Assembly: GCA_027577595.1 (NCBI GenBank)
Contig: JANBRJ010000031.1
Location: 62,001 to 126,000, forward strand
Origin: Coemansia sp. RSA 487
Taxonomy: Eukaryota; Kickxellomycota; Kickxellomycetes; Kickxellales; Kickxellaceae
Direction of reading: 5' to 3'
Length of the DNA: 64,000 nucleotides
Part shown: piece by piece, positions 22,086-32,683 of the stretch
Layout: every line of letters begins with the position of its first letter
Position numbering within the stretch: the first letter of the stretch is position 1
The notes under the pieces: model-generated
Told to the model about the DNA's origin: nothing
Database searches by the model: none
Seen by the model: only the letters and a program-made list of their open reading frames with translations
Position numbers and translations under genes: made by a program

Positions 22086-22883
22086 ATGAATAGTATTTCA
22101 CAGATCTACTCCCAGTCGCAGGGGTATAGCAGCGGTTCAGGGCAGGCGGGCGGGCCGCAGGTCCATCTACAGGGAAGACTGAACACGATAAAAAACAGAA
22201 TACGGACAACCAGTGATATAATTGAGCAAGCCGTCCAAAGCTGCACTGTAGCAGCTATTGATCTGGGATATCTTGACGAGGACGAAAGAATAGCCGAGGT
22301 TGATCAGGCGCTTCGCAAGCTTCTTGATGCTCAGCACGAGCTGGAAGTTGAGGAAGGGCTCCTGTCTAGCCTGGCCACAGATGCTGACCCCGACACTGCA
22401 ATAGAAGGATATACCGCAAATAGAACACGCAGTCTCCAGAAATACAGCAGCCTTAGCGACAATCGTAAATACGGAAACAATGCAAAGTACCGGAATTTCA
22501 GACAGCAAATTTGGGATATAAAGCACGAGGGAGAGCCGATGCCTAGCTTATTTAGCGGCACAGATCAAGGCAGAGACGATGATGACGAGGACGAGGACCT
22601 GGTCATTGCGGGAGCAAGAATGAACTACAAATGCCCGCTCACTGCCAGCTGGCTGACTGACCCTGTCACCAGCAAGGTCTGCAAGCATAGCTTTTCAAAT
22701 ACTGCCATTACTGACTATATTCGCAGCAATGGCGGCTCGTACCCTTGTCCCGTCGGCGGTTGCAGGCACCGAATCCGTCTCCAAGATCTCTACGCGGATA
22801 AGGTTCTTGAACGCAAAGTTTCCAATCATTTGCGTAGATTGGAGGAGGAGGAGTCGGCTGCTACATATACCCTGGTCCAGTAG
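22086..22883 (+). CDS. NSE2: SMC5/6 complex SUMO E3 ligase NSE2/MMS21
   Basis: The product has 265 aa. The N-terminal about 130 residues are helical, as needed to pack on the Smc5 coiled coil (IIEQAVQSCTVAAIDLGY, EERIAEVDQALRKLLDAQ-like heptads). The C-terminal SP-RING covers about residues 178-250: YKCPLTASWLTDPV, then the Cys-Lys-His of VCKHSF, and the last Cys pair in CPVGGC, followed by the characteristic LQDL. NSE2 transfers SUMO within the Smc5/6 complex during repair of stalled forks and homologous recombination. Length matches fungal Mms21/Nse2 (250-270 aa). A few codons of acidic linker (DDDDEDEDLV) precede the RING. It is single-exon and complete. Confidence 0.93.
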   Translation: MNSISQIYSQSQGYSSGSGQAGGPQVHLQGRLNTIKNRIRTTSDIIEQAVQSCTVAAIDLGYLDEDERIAEVDQALRKLLDAQHELEVEEGLLSSLATDADPDTAIEGYTANRTRSLQKYSSLSDNRKYGNNAKYRNFRQQIWDIKHEGEPMPSLFSGTDQGRDDDDEDEDLVIAGARMNYKCPLTASWLTDPVTSKVCKHSFSNTAITDYIRSNGGSYPCPVGGCRHRIRLQDLYADKVLERKVSNHLRRLEEEESAATYTLVQ

Positions 22884-24330
22884 CTTTTTCGTTGGTCCGA
22901 AACATATCAGAACTAGCAAATATCATGTATATTTTTTTTTTGAAAAGTCCACTAGTTGTTGGCCATTTCAATTGAGCTTGTGGACTTTGAAGCGTGGGAT
23001 CTTTTTTTTGTCTTTTGTAAACATCTACCGCAAAAGTTTTGCATATTTAATCCCTTCTTTCATCTCTTCTCTGGTTCTTCCTTCGCCATTTAAATTACAA
23101 AAGTAACATTTGAAATTACATTGAACACAGTGAAACAACGAAGTGAACATGATTCATGTTGTTATCTCGTACAATATCAAAGGAAGAAAATGAGATGACG
23201 AAGAGCACGCATTAAAATCGAGTAATTTGTACAACTTCTTGGTCAAAAAGGTAGAAATCGCAACCAAGTTATGTAATCAAGAGCTAGTATACAAACACTA
23301 CGATATGTCAGGAGGAGGACGCGAGAATATTCGCTATTATGAAATTCGCAATAAGTGATAGATTTTTACTTTCTGAAAGTTATAGGAGTATTTTTATAAA
23401 CTATGCTTTCATGGTAGTCATTGAACATGTAAGGTTTATATCATCTTCATTTAAGCGTGTTTCTGTATGTTTGCACTTGAGATACCCATGTTAATATGGC
23501 AATTGTTTTTGGATGATTGAATAAAGCTACTTTATGAGGATTACGATGAACTTAACAGTTGGTTATATTGCACATGTATTTTCAAATTAATATAGACTGA
23601 GGCTTTACTGGTTTCTTGTTCCTGGACCATTTACATTGTACCAAGGCCTATGAGACTACAATATGTTCTGAAGTGAGCATCTTACAGCCAAGTAAAAGTT
23701 AAATTGGCTATTTAACATTAAGTAGAACTTTAGAAACATTGTCCTACATTGAAAGAGCGCGCAAAAATGCTCATAGCCAGTGCAGATATAGCAATATCTC
23801 CTTTATCGCTACACAAACTACGCACGCCACTTGCTATGGCACCGGTGATATAAAATTGTGCTTTGGGACGACACATGCCAAATGCATTTCCTATTATCAC
23901 AAACATCCAATTTTTCTACAAATAGCCATTTTAATAAGAACTAAAACAGCATCACCATGGCAAGAACATGCGCTGCAGTACCACGAATCCCAGTTGTGAT
24001 GACACACTCAAGTCGAGAAAAATGGGGGAAACGAGCATTACGATTGCGTACCAGGAAATGGTGCTATAAATATTTTTGAATCAAAAGTTGCAAACTGCTA
24101 TGAGTATCTGTGGGCGTGGTTTGAAGGCCACACAATTCAATGCATCTGGCCGAGGCGTGCAACGTAATGCAATCTATTACAAAAGTGGCGATATTTGGGT
24201 TTAAACCATCCAGCTTTTAGTTCATCTAGTTTGTTCAAGTACCAACAGGTTCGCTTACAATATAATAAAGGAAAAGCAATTACATAAAATCAAGCAAATA
24301 ATGCCAAACATTTGCCTCATTAGCGGAGGC
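22884..24330. other. Convergent intergenic region (1.45 kb), AT-rich
   Basis: This lies between the 3' ends of NSE2 and GDH. It is AT-rich; the only longer frame (23739-23999) has no protein-like signal. I see no repeat, RNA gene or domain in it. Confidence 0.55.
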
Positions 24331-26154
24331 TCAGGCATGGGTAAAGATTGATCCGGAACCCGAGAGACTGGCAGCGATCTTGTTGATGGAGTTGGTCAGG
24401 GCAGCTGTGCGATAATCAATGTTCTTCGCGTTGGCGGTCTGGCGCGTCTCGTTACACGCGACAATCATAGTGTCCTCCAGACCCGAGTAGACGAGCTCAT
24501 GCTCCTCGGCGCCATGGATGAGCTGGCGACGCTCGACCTCCGATAGCGGGCGGCCGGCATTTCCTTCGACCAAAGCAAGCAACTGGCCCTTGCTCCGCTC
24601 GTCCCAGCGCTTATTCATGCGACCAAAGCGCAGGTGCGACAGGTTCTTTGCCCATTCAAAGTACGAAACGCAGACACCACCGGCATTAAGCAATAGATCG
24701 GGGACAATAATGGTGCCATTCTTGAGCAGAACCTCGTCGGCACCAGGAGTGACTGGTCCGTTAGCCGCCTCGCCAATAAGCTTTGCTTTGATCCTGTGTG
24801 CGTTCTTCAGGCCCACCTGCCGCTCAAGCGCCGCAGGAATCAGGACATCGCACTCGGCCTCGAGCAGCGTCATCGGATCGTTAACGATTTGTGCGCCAGA
24901 AAAGCCCTTGAAGGAGCCGTGCTCCTTACGCCACTGCGAGAGCTGCTCAATGTCAATCCCAGCCCTGTTATACGCAGCCACGTCGTGCTCGACGATGCCA
25001 ATCACTTTGGCGCCGTTGGCTTCGAAGAACTTGGCGGCCCAGTATCCGACGTTGCCAAAGCCCTGGATGATGACGGTGCTGTCCTCGACCTTGCCATGGT
25101 GGTTGATTTTCTTCTGGACTTCGGGGAACGACAGGAACTCGCGCACCCCATAGTACACGCCCAGCCCCGTGGCCTCGTTGCGACCGCGAACACCGCCCAG
25201 CGAAAGCGCCTTTCCGGTGACGCATCCGGCACCATTGACGTCTTGCGGGTTAAAGTTGCGGTACGTGTCTGCGATCCAGCCCATTTCACGAGGACCGGTT
25301 CCGACATCGGGAGCCGGGACGTCGACGCCAGGGCCAATGAAGTTCTTCTGGCACAGCTCCAGGGTGAAGCGACGGGTGATGCGCTCGAGCTCGGCCTCGG
25401 TCCAGTCCTTGGGGTTGATCATGATACCGCCCTTGCCGCCGCCAAACGGAACGTCAACGACCGCGCACTTGTATGTCATCAGCGCAGCCAGCGCCTCGAC
25501 CTCTTGCAGATCGACTTCCGACGAGAACCGGATGCCGCCCTTGCATGGCAGTCTGTGGCGCGAGTGCTGCGACCGATAGCCCTTGATCATCACTGTTTTG
25601 CCGTCCTTTTCCACAGGAAATGTGACGCTCAGCACAGTGTCGGTGCTCTTGATGTGCTTGAGAACCTCCTCAGACACGCCGCTATGCTTGGCTGCGCGGT
25701 CAAAGTACATGCCGACCGCTTGCAGAAACTTTGGCTCGTGCTCCTCGGTGGCAAGATTCGTGAGCCCTACACCATCTCCAAGACAAATATGTGAGTGCGG
25801 AAACCCCCCCAGGTGCGGAATTTAGAAACTGCTTTTCCACAAAGAGGCATTGGCAGAAAGAAGCCTCTCACCCTCTGCTTCTGTCGATTAAAGAAGAAAT
25901 ATATTCCATCGCTTTTGTAGTCAGTACTACTTACCAGTGGATAGCTTCCGCGCAGACAAGGACAGTACACCACTGCGTCTGACGCCAGCAGCAGCCCGAG
26001 GACTACAATCGCCATTGCGTTAAAGAAAAACAGATCTCGATAGGGGTGTTATGAGTTATCTAACCAAAAGAAAAAGGATGAACCACATCGGTATAAAGAA
26101 AGTGCTGGCTGCCTACCTGATAGTTCTGAGCTGACGAGCAATAAGAGAAGACAT
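24331..26154 (-). CDS. Mitochondrial glutamate dehydrogenase, animal/GLUD-like (3 exons)
   Basis: Exons are 26117-26154 (38 nt), 25935-26002 (68 nt) and 24331-25766, with introns of 114 and 168 nt (GTAGGC...TTGTAG; GTAAGT...GTGTAG). Phases match (2, then 1), giving 513 aa. The first 36 residues form a clear mitochondrial presequence split over three exons: MSSLIARQLRTI, then an Arg/Ala/Ser stretch ending SARKLST. The mature part has PCKGGIRF (Lys111), MTYKCAVVDVPFGGGKGG (Lys135, Lys147), PAPDVGTG and the Rossmann GFGNVGYWAA. It interconverts glutamate and 2-oxoglutarate plus ammonia with NAD(P). It is neither the about 450-aa NADP-GDH nor the about 1000-aa NAD-GDH of Dikarya; it ends like GLUD1 (YRTAALTNSINKI). 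An alternative acceptor 9 nt upstream (exon from 25775) would add three residues. Confidence 0.93.
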
Positions 26155-26637
26155 TGGTTGGAATCAAATAAACGTTTGGAAACTGAATAACTGAATATAA
26201 TAAAGAAAGAAAAAGAAAATACGAATGCTGGGGACAAAGTAATAGAGGAAAAGAAGAGTTTGTGTGTTCTTAATTAAAGCATCCCCTTTTCTGACCCTTG
26301 GTGGCTGTGGGAAAGTTTATAAAGCACAGACCACCATCCCCGTGCCATCTGCGCAACTGTCGACCTTCAGCGTAATGCGTTTTATCTCTTCTACTTCTCT
26401 GCAATCCACCGGCCAACAAAGAAAGTGTGTACCACACTGAGCGATAGATATGCTCTGGCTGTCTGCGTCACTCGTTTTTGATGGAATTCCGTGTATTTTA
26501 AAATCGAGTACCAATATTTTTTCTTTCATTCAAAGAGGCGGAAAATGGCCGACGAATGCCGATTTCTCCCCCCCTCATCCCATCCCCCCCCCGAAAGTCT
26601 GATCCTTCAGTTTTTTCTTATTCACACGCAACAATAT
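26155..26637. other. Intergenic region, GDH promoter
   Basis: This 483-bp gap lies between GDH (start) and NAD kinase (stop), both minus strand. Near GDH it has a pyrimidine tract on the minus strand (26165-26260); near NAD kinase there are C-runs (26570-26595). No frame of interest. Confidence 0.55.
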
Positions 26638-27658
26638 CTAAGTGCTGTCTGGATCATGGTCCACAGGGGAGTCGCCAAAAGGCGCCTCGTGCGGGTACGA
26701 AAAGGTGCGGTTAAACTGGAGCAGCTGGTTGATGTCCTGGGCCCAGCCAGCCGCCAGGTTCTCGCGGTTGACACACATGAGCGGGTACGGTGAGCGCTTG
26801 ATCTCGATACACTCGCCCTGCAGGAGCTCTCCACAGTCGCGGCCGTCGATGAACGCCGTAGCACGGCCACGGCTCTCCCGGTGGACCTGCAGCTTGATGA
26901 CGGAGCTGGCCGGCAGCATCAGCGGGCGGAACGACAGCGACCGCGGGCACACTGGAGCCACCAGCATGCTGCTGACAAGCGGGTGCACGATGGGGCCGCC
27001 TGCCGACAGCGAATACGCGGTGGATCCGGTGGGCGTGCCGACGATAATGCCGTCGCCCACCGAGGTCGTCAGCAGGTGGTCGTTGAGGTAGCACGAGATC
27101 GTCGTCAGGTGCGGATACGTGCCGCGGTGGATGCACGCCTCGTTGGTGATGTTGACGCGCCCCGCCTTGTCCAGCGATCCGTCAGCCGTGCACTTGGAGT
27201 ACATCAGCCGCATCCGCGGAAGAACTGTCGACGTGCGCTCGATGATCTTCTGCAGCTGCCCCGGAAAGTCCACCACGTTGAATGGCAGCAGGAACCCGAG
27301 CGTGCCCATCGAGAACGGGATAACCGGCGGAACCTCCTCCCCGAACAGCGACGATACGTGCAGGAACGTGCCGTCGCCGCCCAGCGTGATGACGAAATCA
27401 ACCACGCGCGTGTACTCCGACCGACACGCTGGCGGAATTGTGCGCACAAACGGTAGATCCTTGTGCATGTGCCGGAACACTGCCGGCTCAAGCACTACGT
27501 TGATCTGTGGGTATGTGGCGTGGATCCAGCGGCTGATGCTGACAAGCGCGCTGTCCACTTGCTTGTCGTTGGCCTTTTTGACTATCAACACCGTTCTGGG
27601 CGTCGCTCCTTGCCAGGATAGTGTATACTGCTGGTCTGCGTCGCTGTCAAAGCGGTCG

Positions 27659-27690
<32 letters not shown>

Positions 27691-27894
27691 ACTCGAAGGC
27701 ACCTGCTTTGTTATCTTTGGCGGCGTTTTTGTCGGTATATCAGCTGTTGTTACAAACTGTCGCACGCAAGACCCGTGTCTCATTCTCACTTCTGTGCCTA
27801 TATATCGCGCAGACACGCCTCCTTGTGCAAATAGCAACGCATTCCGGAGCTGGAACTGCGAGCCCTGTCGTAATACACGCACTGCCGCCTGCAT
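26638..27894 (-). CDS. Mitochondrial NAD/NADH kinase (POS5-like)
   Basis: The product has 418 aa. The N-terminus (MQAAVRVLRQGSQFQLRNAL, then more Arg-rich sequence) looks like a mitochondrial presequence. A run of 12 Ser residues (67-78) precedes the kinase domain. NAD-kinase signatures are the GGDGT loop (FVITLGGDGTFLHVSS, 172-176), the MGTLGFLLPF block, an NE motif in NITNEACIHRG, and the conserved GDGIIVGTPTGSTAYSLSAGGP stretch. It phosphorylates NAD(H) with ATP; mitochondrial members prefer NADH and supply matrix NADPH. Its neighbour downstream is the mitochondrial GDH, which may use that pool. Single exon; divergent from the 28212 gene (317 bp apart). Confidence 0.93.
27659..27690 (-). 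repeat. Trinucleotide (GCT/AGC)n run encoding poly-Ser
   Basis: About ten tandem TGC units on the plus strand (AGC on the coding strand) make the Ser tract of the NAD kinase, outside its conserved domain. Confidence 0.85.
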
Positions 27895-28211
27895 TCCTAG
27901 AATTGAAAAATTGATAATACAACACTTTGCTACTTCATGTCGAGGAATATGAAAAAGAAAGAAGAGGCAAATATACCGCTTTTTGGATTTGGATCACAGC
28001 CACCTTGGACCTGAGACACGATCATCCGATCAGGAAATCAAATGTGTGTTTGTCCCCACACAAAACGAAACACCATAAAAGCGGAGGAAAACACCATTCT
28101 TGGTCATCTTTTTCTTTTGTTTTTCTTCTACTCTTATCCAAACGGCTCTGCATTCCCTAATCTACATTGTACACATACCACTCTCTTACTCTTATAGAAC
28201 AGGAAAGCACA
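27895..28211. other. Divergent promoter, NAD kinase / 28212 gene
   Basis: These 317 bp have a pyrimidine-rich plus-strand tract at 28100-28140 next to the 28212 start. Nothing else is seen. Confidence 0.55.
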
Positions 28212-28997
28212 ATGGTTACAATCAGCGAAGACGAAAGCGACAATAAGCCGCTCCTGGACTCTCTCAACGAATTGACAACCGCAAAAGCAAGCGACAGTGC
28301 AAGCGAAGAGCCAAGCCATGTGGATCTCCCAAAGCTAGAGTACGCCAGTGCCTCGCGGATTGTCAACGCTGGTCCCAGGCTGGGACCCGATGGCAAGCCG
28401 CACTACCTTATTGACGATATTCCTGACAACGAAAAGATGCGCTTGATTCGCGAGTCTGGGATCCTCAAAAAGTATTCGCATCGTACGAAGGAAAACGGCG
28501 CCAATGCGTCGGACATTGATGAGGACGAGATCATGGATCCGGATGAGCTGGAGGTCTTGCAAGAGGAATACGACAGCCAGCTTCAGGACATCCCTCCGTG
28601 GATGGACGCGCTCATCTATACTGTTGCACTGGCAGCCATCTACGGTCTGTTTGAGGCACTTGTCAACCAGCAGTACAGCATGGATATCACCATGTCCGAG
28701 GTCCTTCAGCGCATGGCCAAGGCTTCGCCTGCCATCTACTTTATCGTCTATCTCACCTCGCGTTACCGCAAATCGCGTGTTGCCAACATTCTCATCCTCG
28801 CTGGTGCTTGCGCGTGTGGGTGTTACTTTGTCCATCTCAACTTGCATTCGCCGCGGCTGGGTATTATGCGTCGAGCCCCTGGCTTGGTCACCATGTGGAT
28901 GTATCTTACCTTTATTATGGATGTTCGGCCATCTGTTATCAACGCTGCTGTTGTTGGGCTGTTCTGGATACTCGATCCCTTCAAAAGCACTATTTAG
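28212..28997 (+). CDS. DUF7719-like multi-span membrane protein
   Basis: The product has 261 aa from ATG at 28212 (MVTISEDESDNKPLLDSLNE). The N-terminal about 135 residues are acidic and soluble, with DIDEDEIMDPDELEVLQEEY just before the membrane part. The C-terminal half has four hydrophobic segments: ALIYTVALAAIYGLFEALV, AIYFIVYLTSRY, ILILAGACACGCYFVHL and MWMYLTFIMDVRP...VVGLFWIL. The order of acidic head, PPWMDALIY and then four helices recalls a small conserved fungal family annotated only as a domain of unknown function (DUF7719). The link is from memory of pattern, so moderate. Probably an organelle membrane protein. Confidence 0.75.
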   Translation: MVTISEDESDNKPLLDSLNELTTAKASDSASEEPSHVDLPKLEYASASRIVNAGPRLGPDGKPHYLIDDIPDNEKMRLIRESGILKKYSHRTKENGANASDIDEDEIMDPDELEVLQEEYDSQLQDIPPWMDALIYTVALAAIYGLFEALVNQQYSMDITMSEVLQRMAKASPAIYFIVYLTSRYRKSRVANILILAGACACGCYFVHLNLHSPRLGIMRRAPGLVTMWMYLTFIMDVRPSVINAAVVGLFWILDPFKSTI

Positions 28998-29159
28998 CAT
29001 GTTTGAAAATATTTGTGTCGTTATTCTCCAGCAATACGGCCTCGCTATTACAATTTACGCTCAGCATTTTCTTGGAAATCGCATGATATTTTTACAGAAC
29101 CGAAAGTGGCATATATATTTGTAGTCAGCTTCTCTAGCAATTGAAACTAAGTATTTGTT

Positions 29160-29507
29160 TTATTTGAAACGCTTCTGCTTGACCCAGGAGACGCTGTTCT
29201 TGGACATCACACGGCCCTTTTTGTTGCGTACGACGACACGTTTGCCATTTTTGCTCTGCTTTCTGATGAGCTTGGACGTTGGTTTCAGTTCAGACTTGGT
29301 GCCAGAACCTGTCTCTGTCATCTCGACCTCCTTGGCGGTGGTAGTTGCTTCTTCAGTGTCCATCATAAGATCCTCGGTATTGCCGGAGGTTATTCTCTGC
29401 TTCTCGGCCAGCCGCTTGATGCGTTCCGCCTCGTGCGGTCCAAACACTGTTGCCCGCAATGCGTTGCGGTTCTTGATCCTTGACTTTGAGCGCGCCGACT
29501 TTGCCAT
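29160..29507 (-). CDS. LLP-homolog / YBL028C-type nucleolar protein (DUF2423)
   Basis: The product has 115 aa from ATG at 29507 (MAKSARSKSRIKNRNALRAT); the open frame upstream is AT-rich. The MAKSxRSK start is the hallmark of the LLPH/YBL028C family (Pfam DUF2423). The middle is Thr/Glu-rich and the C-terminus strongly basic (KRVVVRNKKGRVMSKNSVSW). Family members are small nucleolar proteins associated with pre-60S particles. It diverges from IMP3 across 266 bp, so two ribosome-biogenesis genes share one promoter region. Confidence 0.88.
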   Translation of the reverse strand: MAKSARSKSRIKNRNALRATVFGPHEAERIKRLAEKQRITSGNTEDLMMDTEEATTTAKEVEMTETGSGTKSELKPTSKLIRKQSKNGKRVVVRNKKGRVMSKNSVSWVKQKRFK

Positions 29508-29773
29508 ATCTAAAAAGATAATAATATTACAATAAAACAAGAGTAATTTTTGGAGACATGGAAAAGAAAAAGGACGGGAAGCCTTTTTTTCTGAATGATG
29601 GAAAATACTGCAAAATGCTTGGTCTTGATCTGATTGATCGAGTAATCCATGACAAAAAGTAAAAAAAAACTTTGGATAACTTTAAACGCAAAATAGCTCT
29701 TTCTTTCCGCTTTAGCTCTCTCCTTGTCAGCACAACTTGTTCCGCTTGTAAATTACTCTATAGAACACAAAGA

Positions 29774-30322
29774 ATGGTCCGCCAGCTAAAGTACCACGAA
29801 AAGAAGCTCCTGCGCAAGGTCGACTTTATCGACTGGAAGGGCGAGCACAATGTGCGCGAAATAGAGGTTATGCGCCGATACAACTTGCGCACCCGCGAGG
29901 AGTACCACAAGTACAGCGCCCTGGTACGCATGTCGCAGAAGCTGTCGCACACAATCTCGCGGTTGGATCTGCGTGACCCGCAGCGGCGCGAGAGCGAGGA
30001 GGCGCTGCTGGACAAGCTGTACAACATTGGCGTGATCTCGTCGCGCAAGGCGATGTCGCAGGTCGACAAGCTGACGGTGTCGGCGTTCTGCCGGCGGCGG
30101 CTGGCGGTGGTGATGTGCCGGCTGCGCATGGCACAGTACGTGTCCGAGGCTGTGCGCCTCATCGAGCAAGGCCATGTGCGCATTGGCCCTGATACTGTCA
30201 CCGACCCAGCGTTCCTTGTTACGCGCAACATGGAGGACTTTGTTACGTGGGTCGACACCTCCAAGATTAAGCGCAAGATCCTCAAATACAACGACAAGCT
30301 CGACGACTTTGATCTGCTGTAG
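29774..30322 (+). CDS. IMP3: U3 snoRNP protein IMP3
   Basis: The product has 182 aa, the family's usual length (about 183), from ATG at 29774 ([20 protein letters not shown]). The start MVRxLKxHExKLLKKVDF is diagnostic. A ribosomal S4-type RNA-binding domain follows, at about residues 105-170 ([45 protein letters not shown]). The protein ends [17 protein letters not shown], as in orthologs. IMP3 helps U3 snoRNA pair with the 5' external spacer of pre-rRNA in the small-subunit processome. Complete, single exon. Confidence 0.97.
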   Translation: MVRQLKYHEKKLLRKVDFIDWKGEHNVREIEVMRRYNLRTREEYHKYSALVRMSQKLSHTISRLDLRDPQRRESEEALLDKLYNIGVISSRKAMSQVDKLTVSAFCRRRLAVVMCRLRMAQYVSEAVRLIEQGHVRIGPDTVTDPAFLVTRNMEDFVTWVDTSKIKRKILKYNDKLDDFDLL

Positions 30323-32683
30323 TTTGTTTCTCGCCGATTAGAAGTATTCTACATATTGCTGTTCTCTCACTTTCATCCTTGTTTTATATTAATACTCCTG
30401 TTTTCATGCCTAACGCTCCAAACTTGCAGAACTAGAATGCCAAGTCAGGATTCAATAATGTGATTTTAGACCTCGATCGTGACATAAAGCTCTGTATTCA
30501 ACAAGTCAGTTTGCCTTTTCCGATTCTCAGCACATGGTCTTTTTAGCTCAGTGCACCACCTATCAGAATAAAAACAAGCGAAAAGAAAGCGAATTTCAGA
30601 AAGCTCATTCAAAAATTCCCAAAAATAACTATCCATTACCAATTGCAGCTTTGGATATGGATACCTTTGAACAACCCGCAATATTTATTTCTAGCTTTAA
30701 TGAATGTGAGAAAATAAATCATAGCTTTAAGCGGCACGTTATTAGAGTATAAAAAGAATAAACCTCTCCTCATCTCGCTATTTCAAGAGCAGACTTTTAT
30801 AATCCTCAGTTTTTGTTTTTTATACGCTCAGGCCCGTAGACAACTCTTCTCAAAGACTACTAACAAAAGTCAGTTATATGTCAAGCGAGCACAGGTAAAA
30901 AAAACATTGAGAGACATTATAATACTCAATACAAAAATTCAACAGCTGATTATCTATCCGTGAAGTTATATCATCGACATTATATTACTAATTACCTATA
31001 CAAAATGTGTATTAAATTTTGTGTTGTGTACTTGTTGTAAAATTGCATCTTACTGCGACAAAAAAATAAAAGGAAAATCGATTGAGAATGACAACTAAAA
31101 AGAGAAAATACCTTATTTTCAACCTTAGAGTGGAATGGTTCAAATAAGACATACAACTTGCAAACCAGTAACTACAGGCAGTTGTCATAGTCAGGTTTTC
31201 TTATCGGAAAAAGTGCCATTGGATTTCTGATATCGGTAATATCACACTAATATTGCGTTGTCTATATGACGATGATCCAAATGACTATCTGCATATCTAG
31301 ATGTAAAAGCTGATCCAGAATGTTGCCTTTTTTATTTCAAATTCGACTATTCAACATAATATATTAACAGAGACTTGTTTTTGACACCTTGTAATTTATT
31401 ATGGCTATAAATGAAAAGGAGAAAAGATAGAAAATAATGCGTAAGTGGAAGAAAGATATGCTGCTGGCAGCACAAGCATTTTCTAGTTAAACGTGATAAA
31501 TCCGTGACTTTTCCTAGACCCGAGAATCGCTGAATACATCTTAGAAACTCTCTTGATGGCTCTATCGGTATGGTAGAAATTCTTATAAACAGAACCAACG
31601 GAGGGTATCTTAAACTATACAAATACAACACAAGTGAGGCAGATTTGGTGGGCCATATCATCCTTACTACAATACTTCTACTTTCAGTGATTGAAAAGCA
31701 TCGGAAGTTGTAATAAATTTGTACATTTAAACCATAGAGCATGGAATCCGCTTCAACTTTCAGCGAGTATCATTGAAGATTGGTGTAGATGCCGAAAGAG
31801 GTTTCGGTAAATCATAGGACCTCCTATTTTATTATCTTTTGTAAAGCTTCTGAGTTAAAACTAATCTCCACTACTATTGAACTCCTCCCCCGTCGCAAGG
31901 ACAAGCTTACCTATCTCAAGTTTGAGACTAGTCTCCTCCAATATGAAAGTCGAGCATCATACCATTGTAACATCCCTGTATACAATTTTTCTTATTTTTC
32001 AATCTCTTTCTTTGATTTTTGTTAGTATCTTTATTATCCCATCAACACTAGTCAATTAGCCTTTTATTCAATAATGTAAACACTAAATGGAAAACTACAG
32101 AGCAATCGTAATATGTGTAAGCTTGTATGTACAGAACACTGATAATATAATCACTGTGTTGTAATCAGCAAAACCATGATCGTTTCTCTATTGATTTATA
32201 GAATTGCTAGCCCATCTTGATTTGCTTTTATGTAATACAGTGTAACCTCCTTGAAGCCCCGTATATATCATCCGCTTGTTTATATTATATACCGTTGCTT
32301 TTAGGTATATGCATTACAAAGAAAGAAGAGCAAATACACAAGACAGCACTTGTAAGTGGGCAAAATGAATGAATTTATACCATATATGAACCTGTAAATA
32401 CATAAACATGCTAAAAAAATTACCTACGTTTCCGTTAGTAAGAGAGCATGGCAGAGAATGCGAACTTTAGCTGAAAATAATTTAAAAAAATTCTTTATAA
32501 ATAGAAATTGGTTGTGCAAAGACCAACTTTGGGATTCCAATTCCCATTACGAAAACTAGGGCAAAGGAAATGGCACCAGTAGGTATTTAAAGAAAAAATG
32601 TTGGGCATGTTTTGTAGTCCTTTTCCTACCCTTTTCACCTCGTCGGTTTCTATATATTGTCTTTTTTCTACCAAGCTATACAA
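30323..32683. other. AT-rich intergenic region (2.36 kb)
   Basis: This is the most AT-rich part of the window. Short frames lack domains. A plus-strand stretch at about 31535-31712 reads like degraded coding sequence (described separately). A promoter for the 32684 gene is presumably at its right end. No RNA gene is recognised. Confidence 0.55.
31535..31712 (+). pseudogene. Possible decayed coding remnant
   Basis: A plus-strand frame with no proper ATG start encodes about 58 protein-like residues, including MVEILINRTNGGYLKLYKYN, and ends at a stop at about 31710. Just upstream a second frame (IAEYILETLLMALSVW) also looks protein-like, as if a gene had been shifted and broken. No family is recognised. 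The opposite strand is open over the same stretch, which lowers confidence. It may be a relic of a relative of the nearby orphan gene. Confidence 0.25.

Noticed and set aside
24796-25794. 332-codon plus-strand open frame
   Set aside because: Antisense to GDH, whose conserved motifs are on the minus strand; the product has no recognisable domain.
25767-26015. 82-codon minus-strand frame (MAIVVLGLLLASDAVVYCPC)
   Set aside because: It overlaps GDH exon 2 in another frame and reads through its GTAAGT donor; the GDH frame gives a proper presequence with matching phases.
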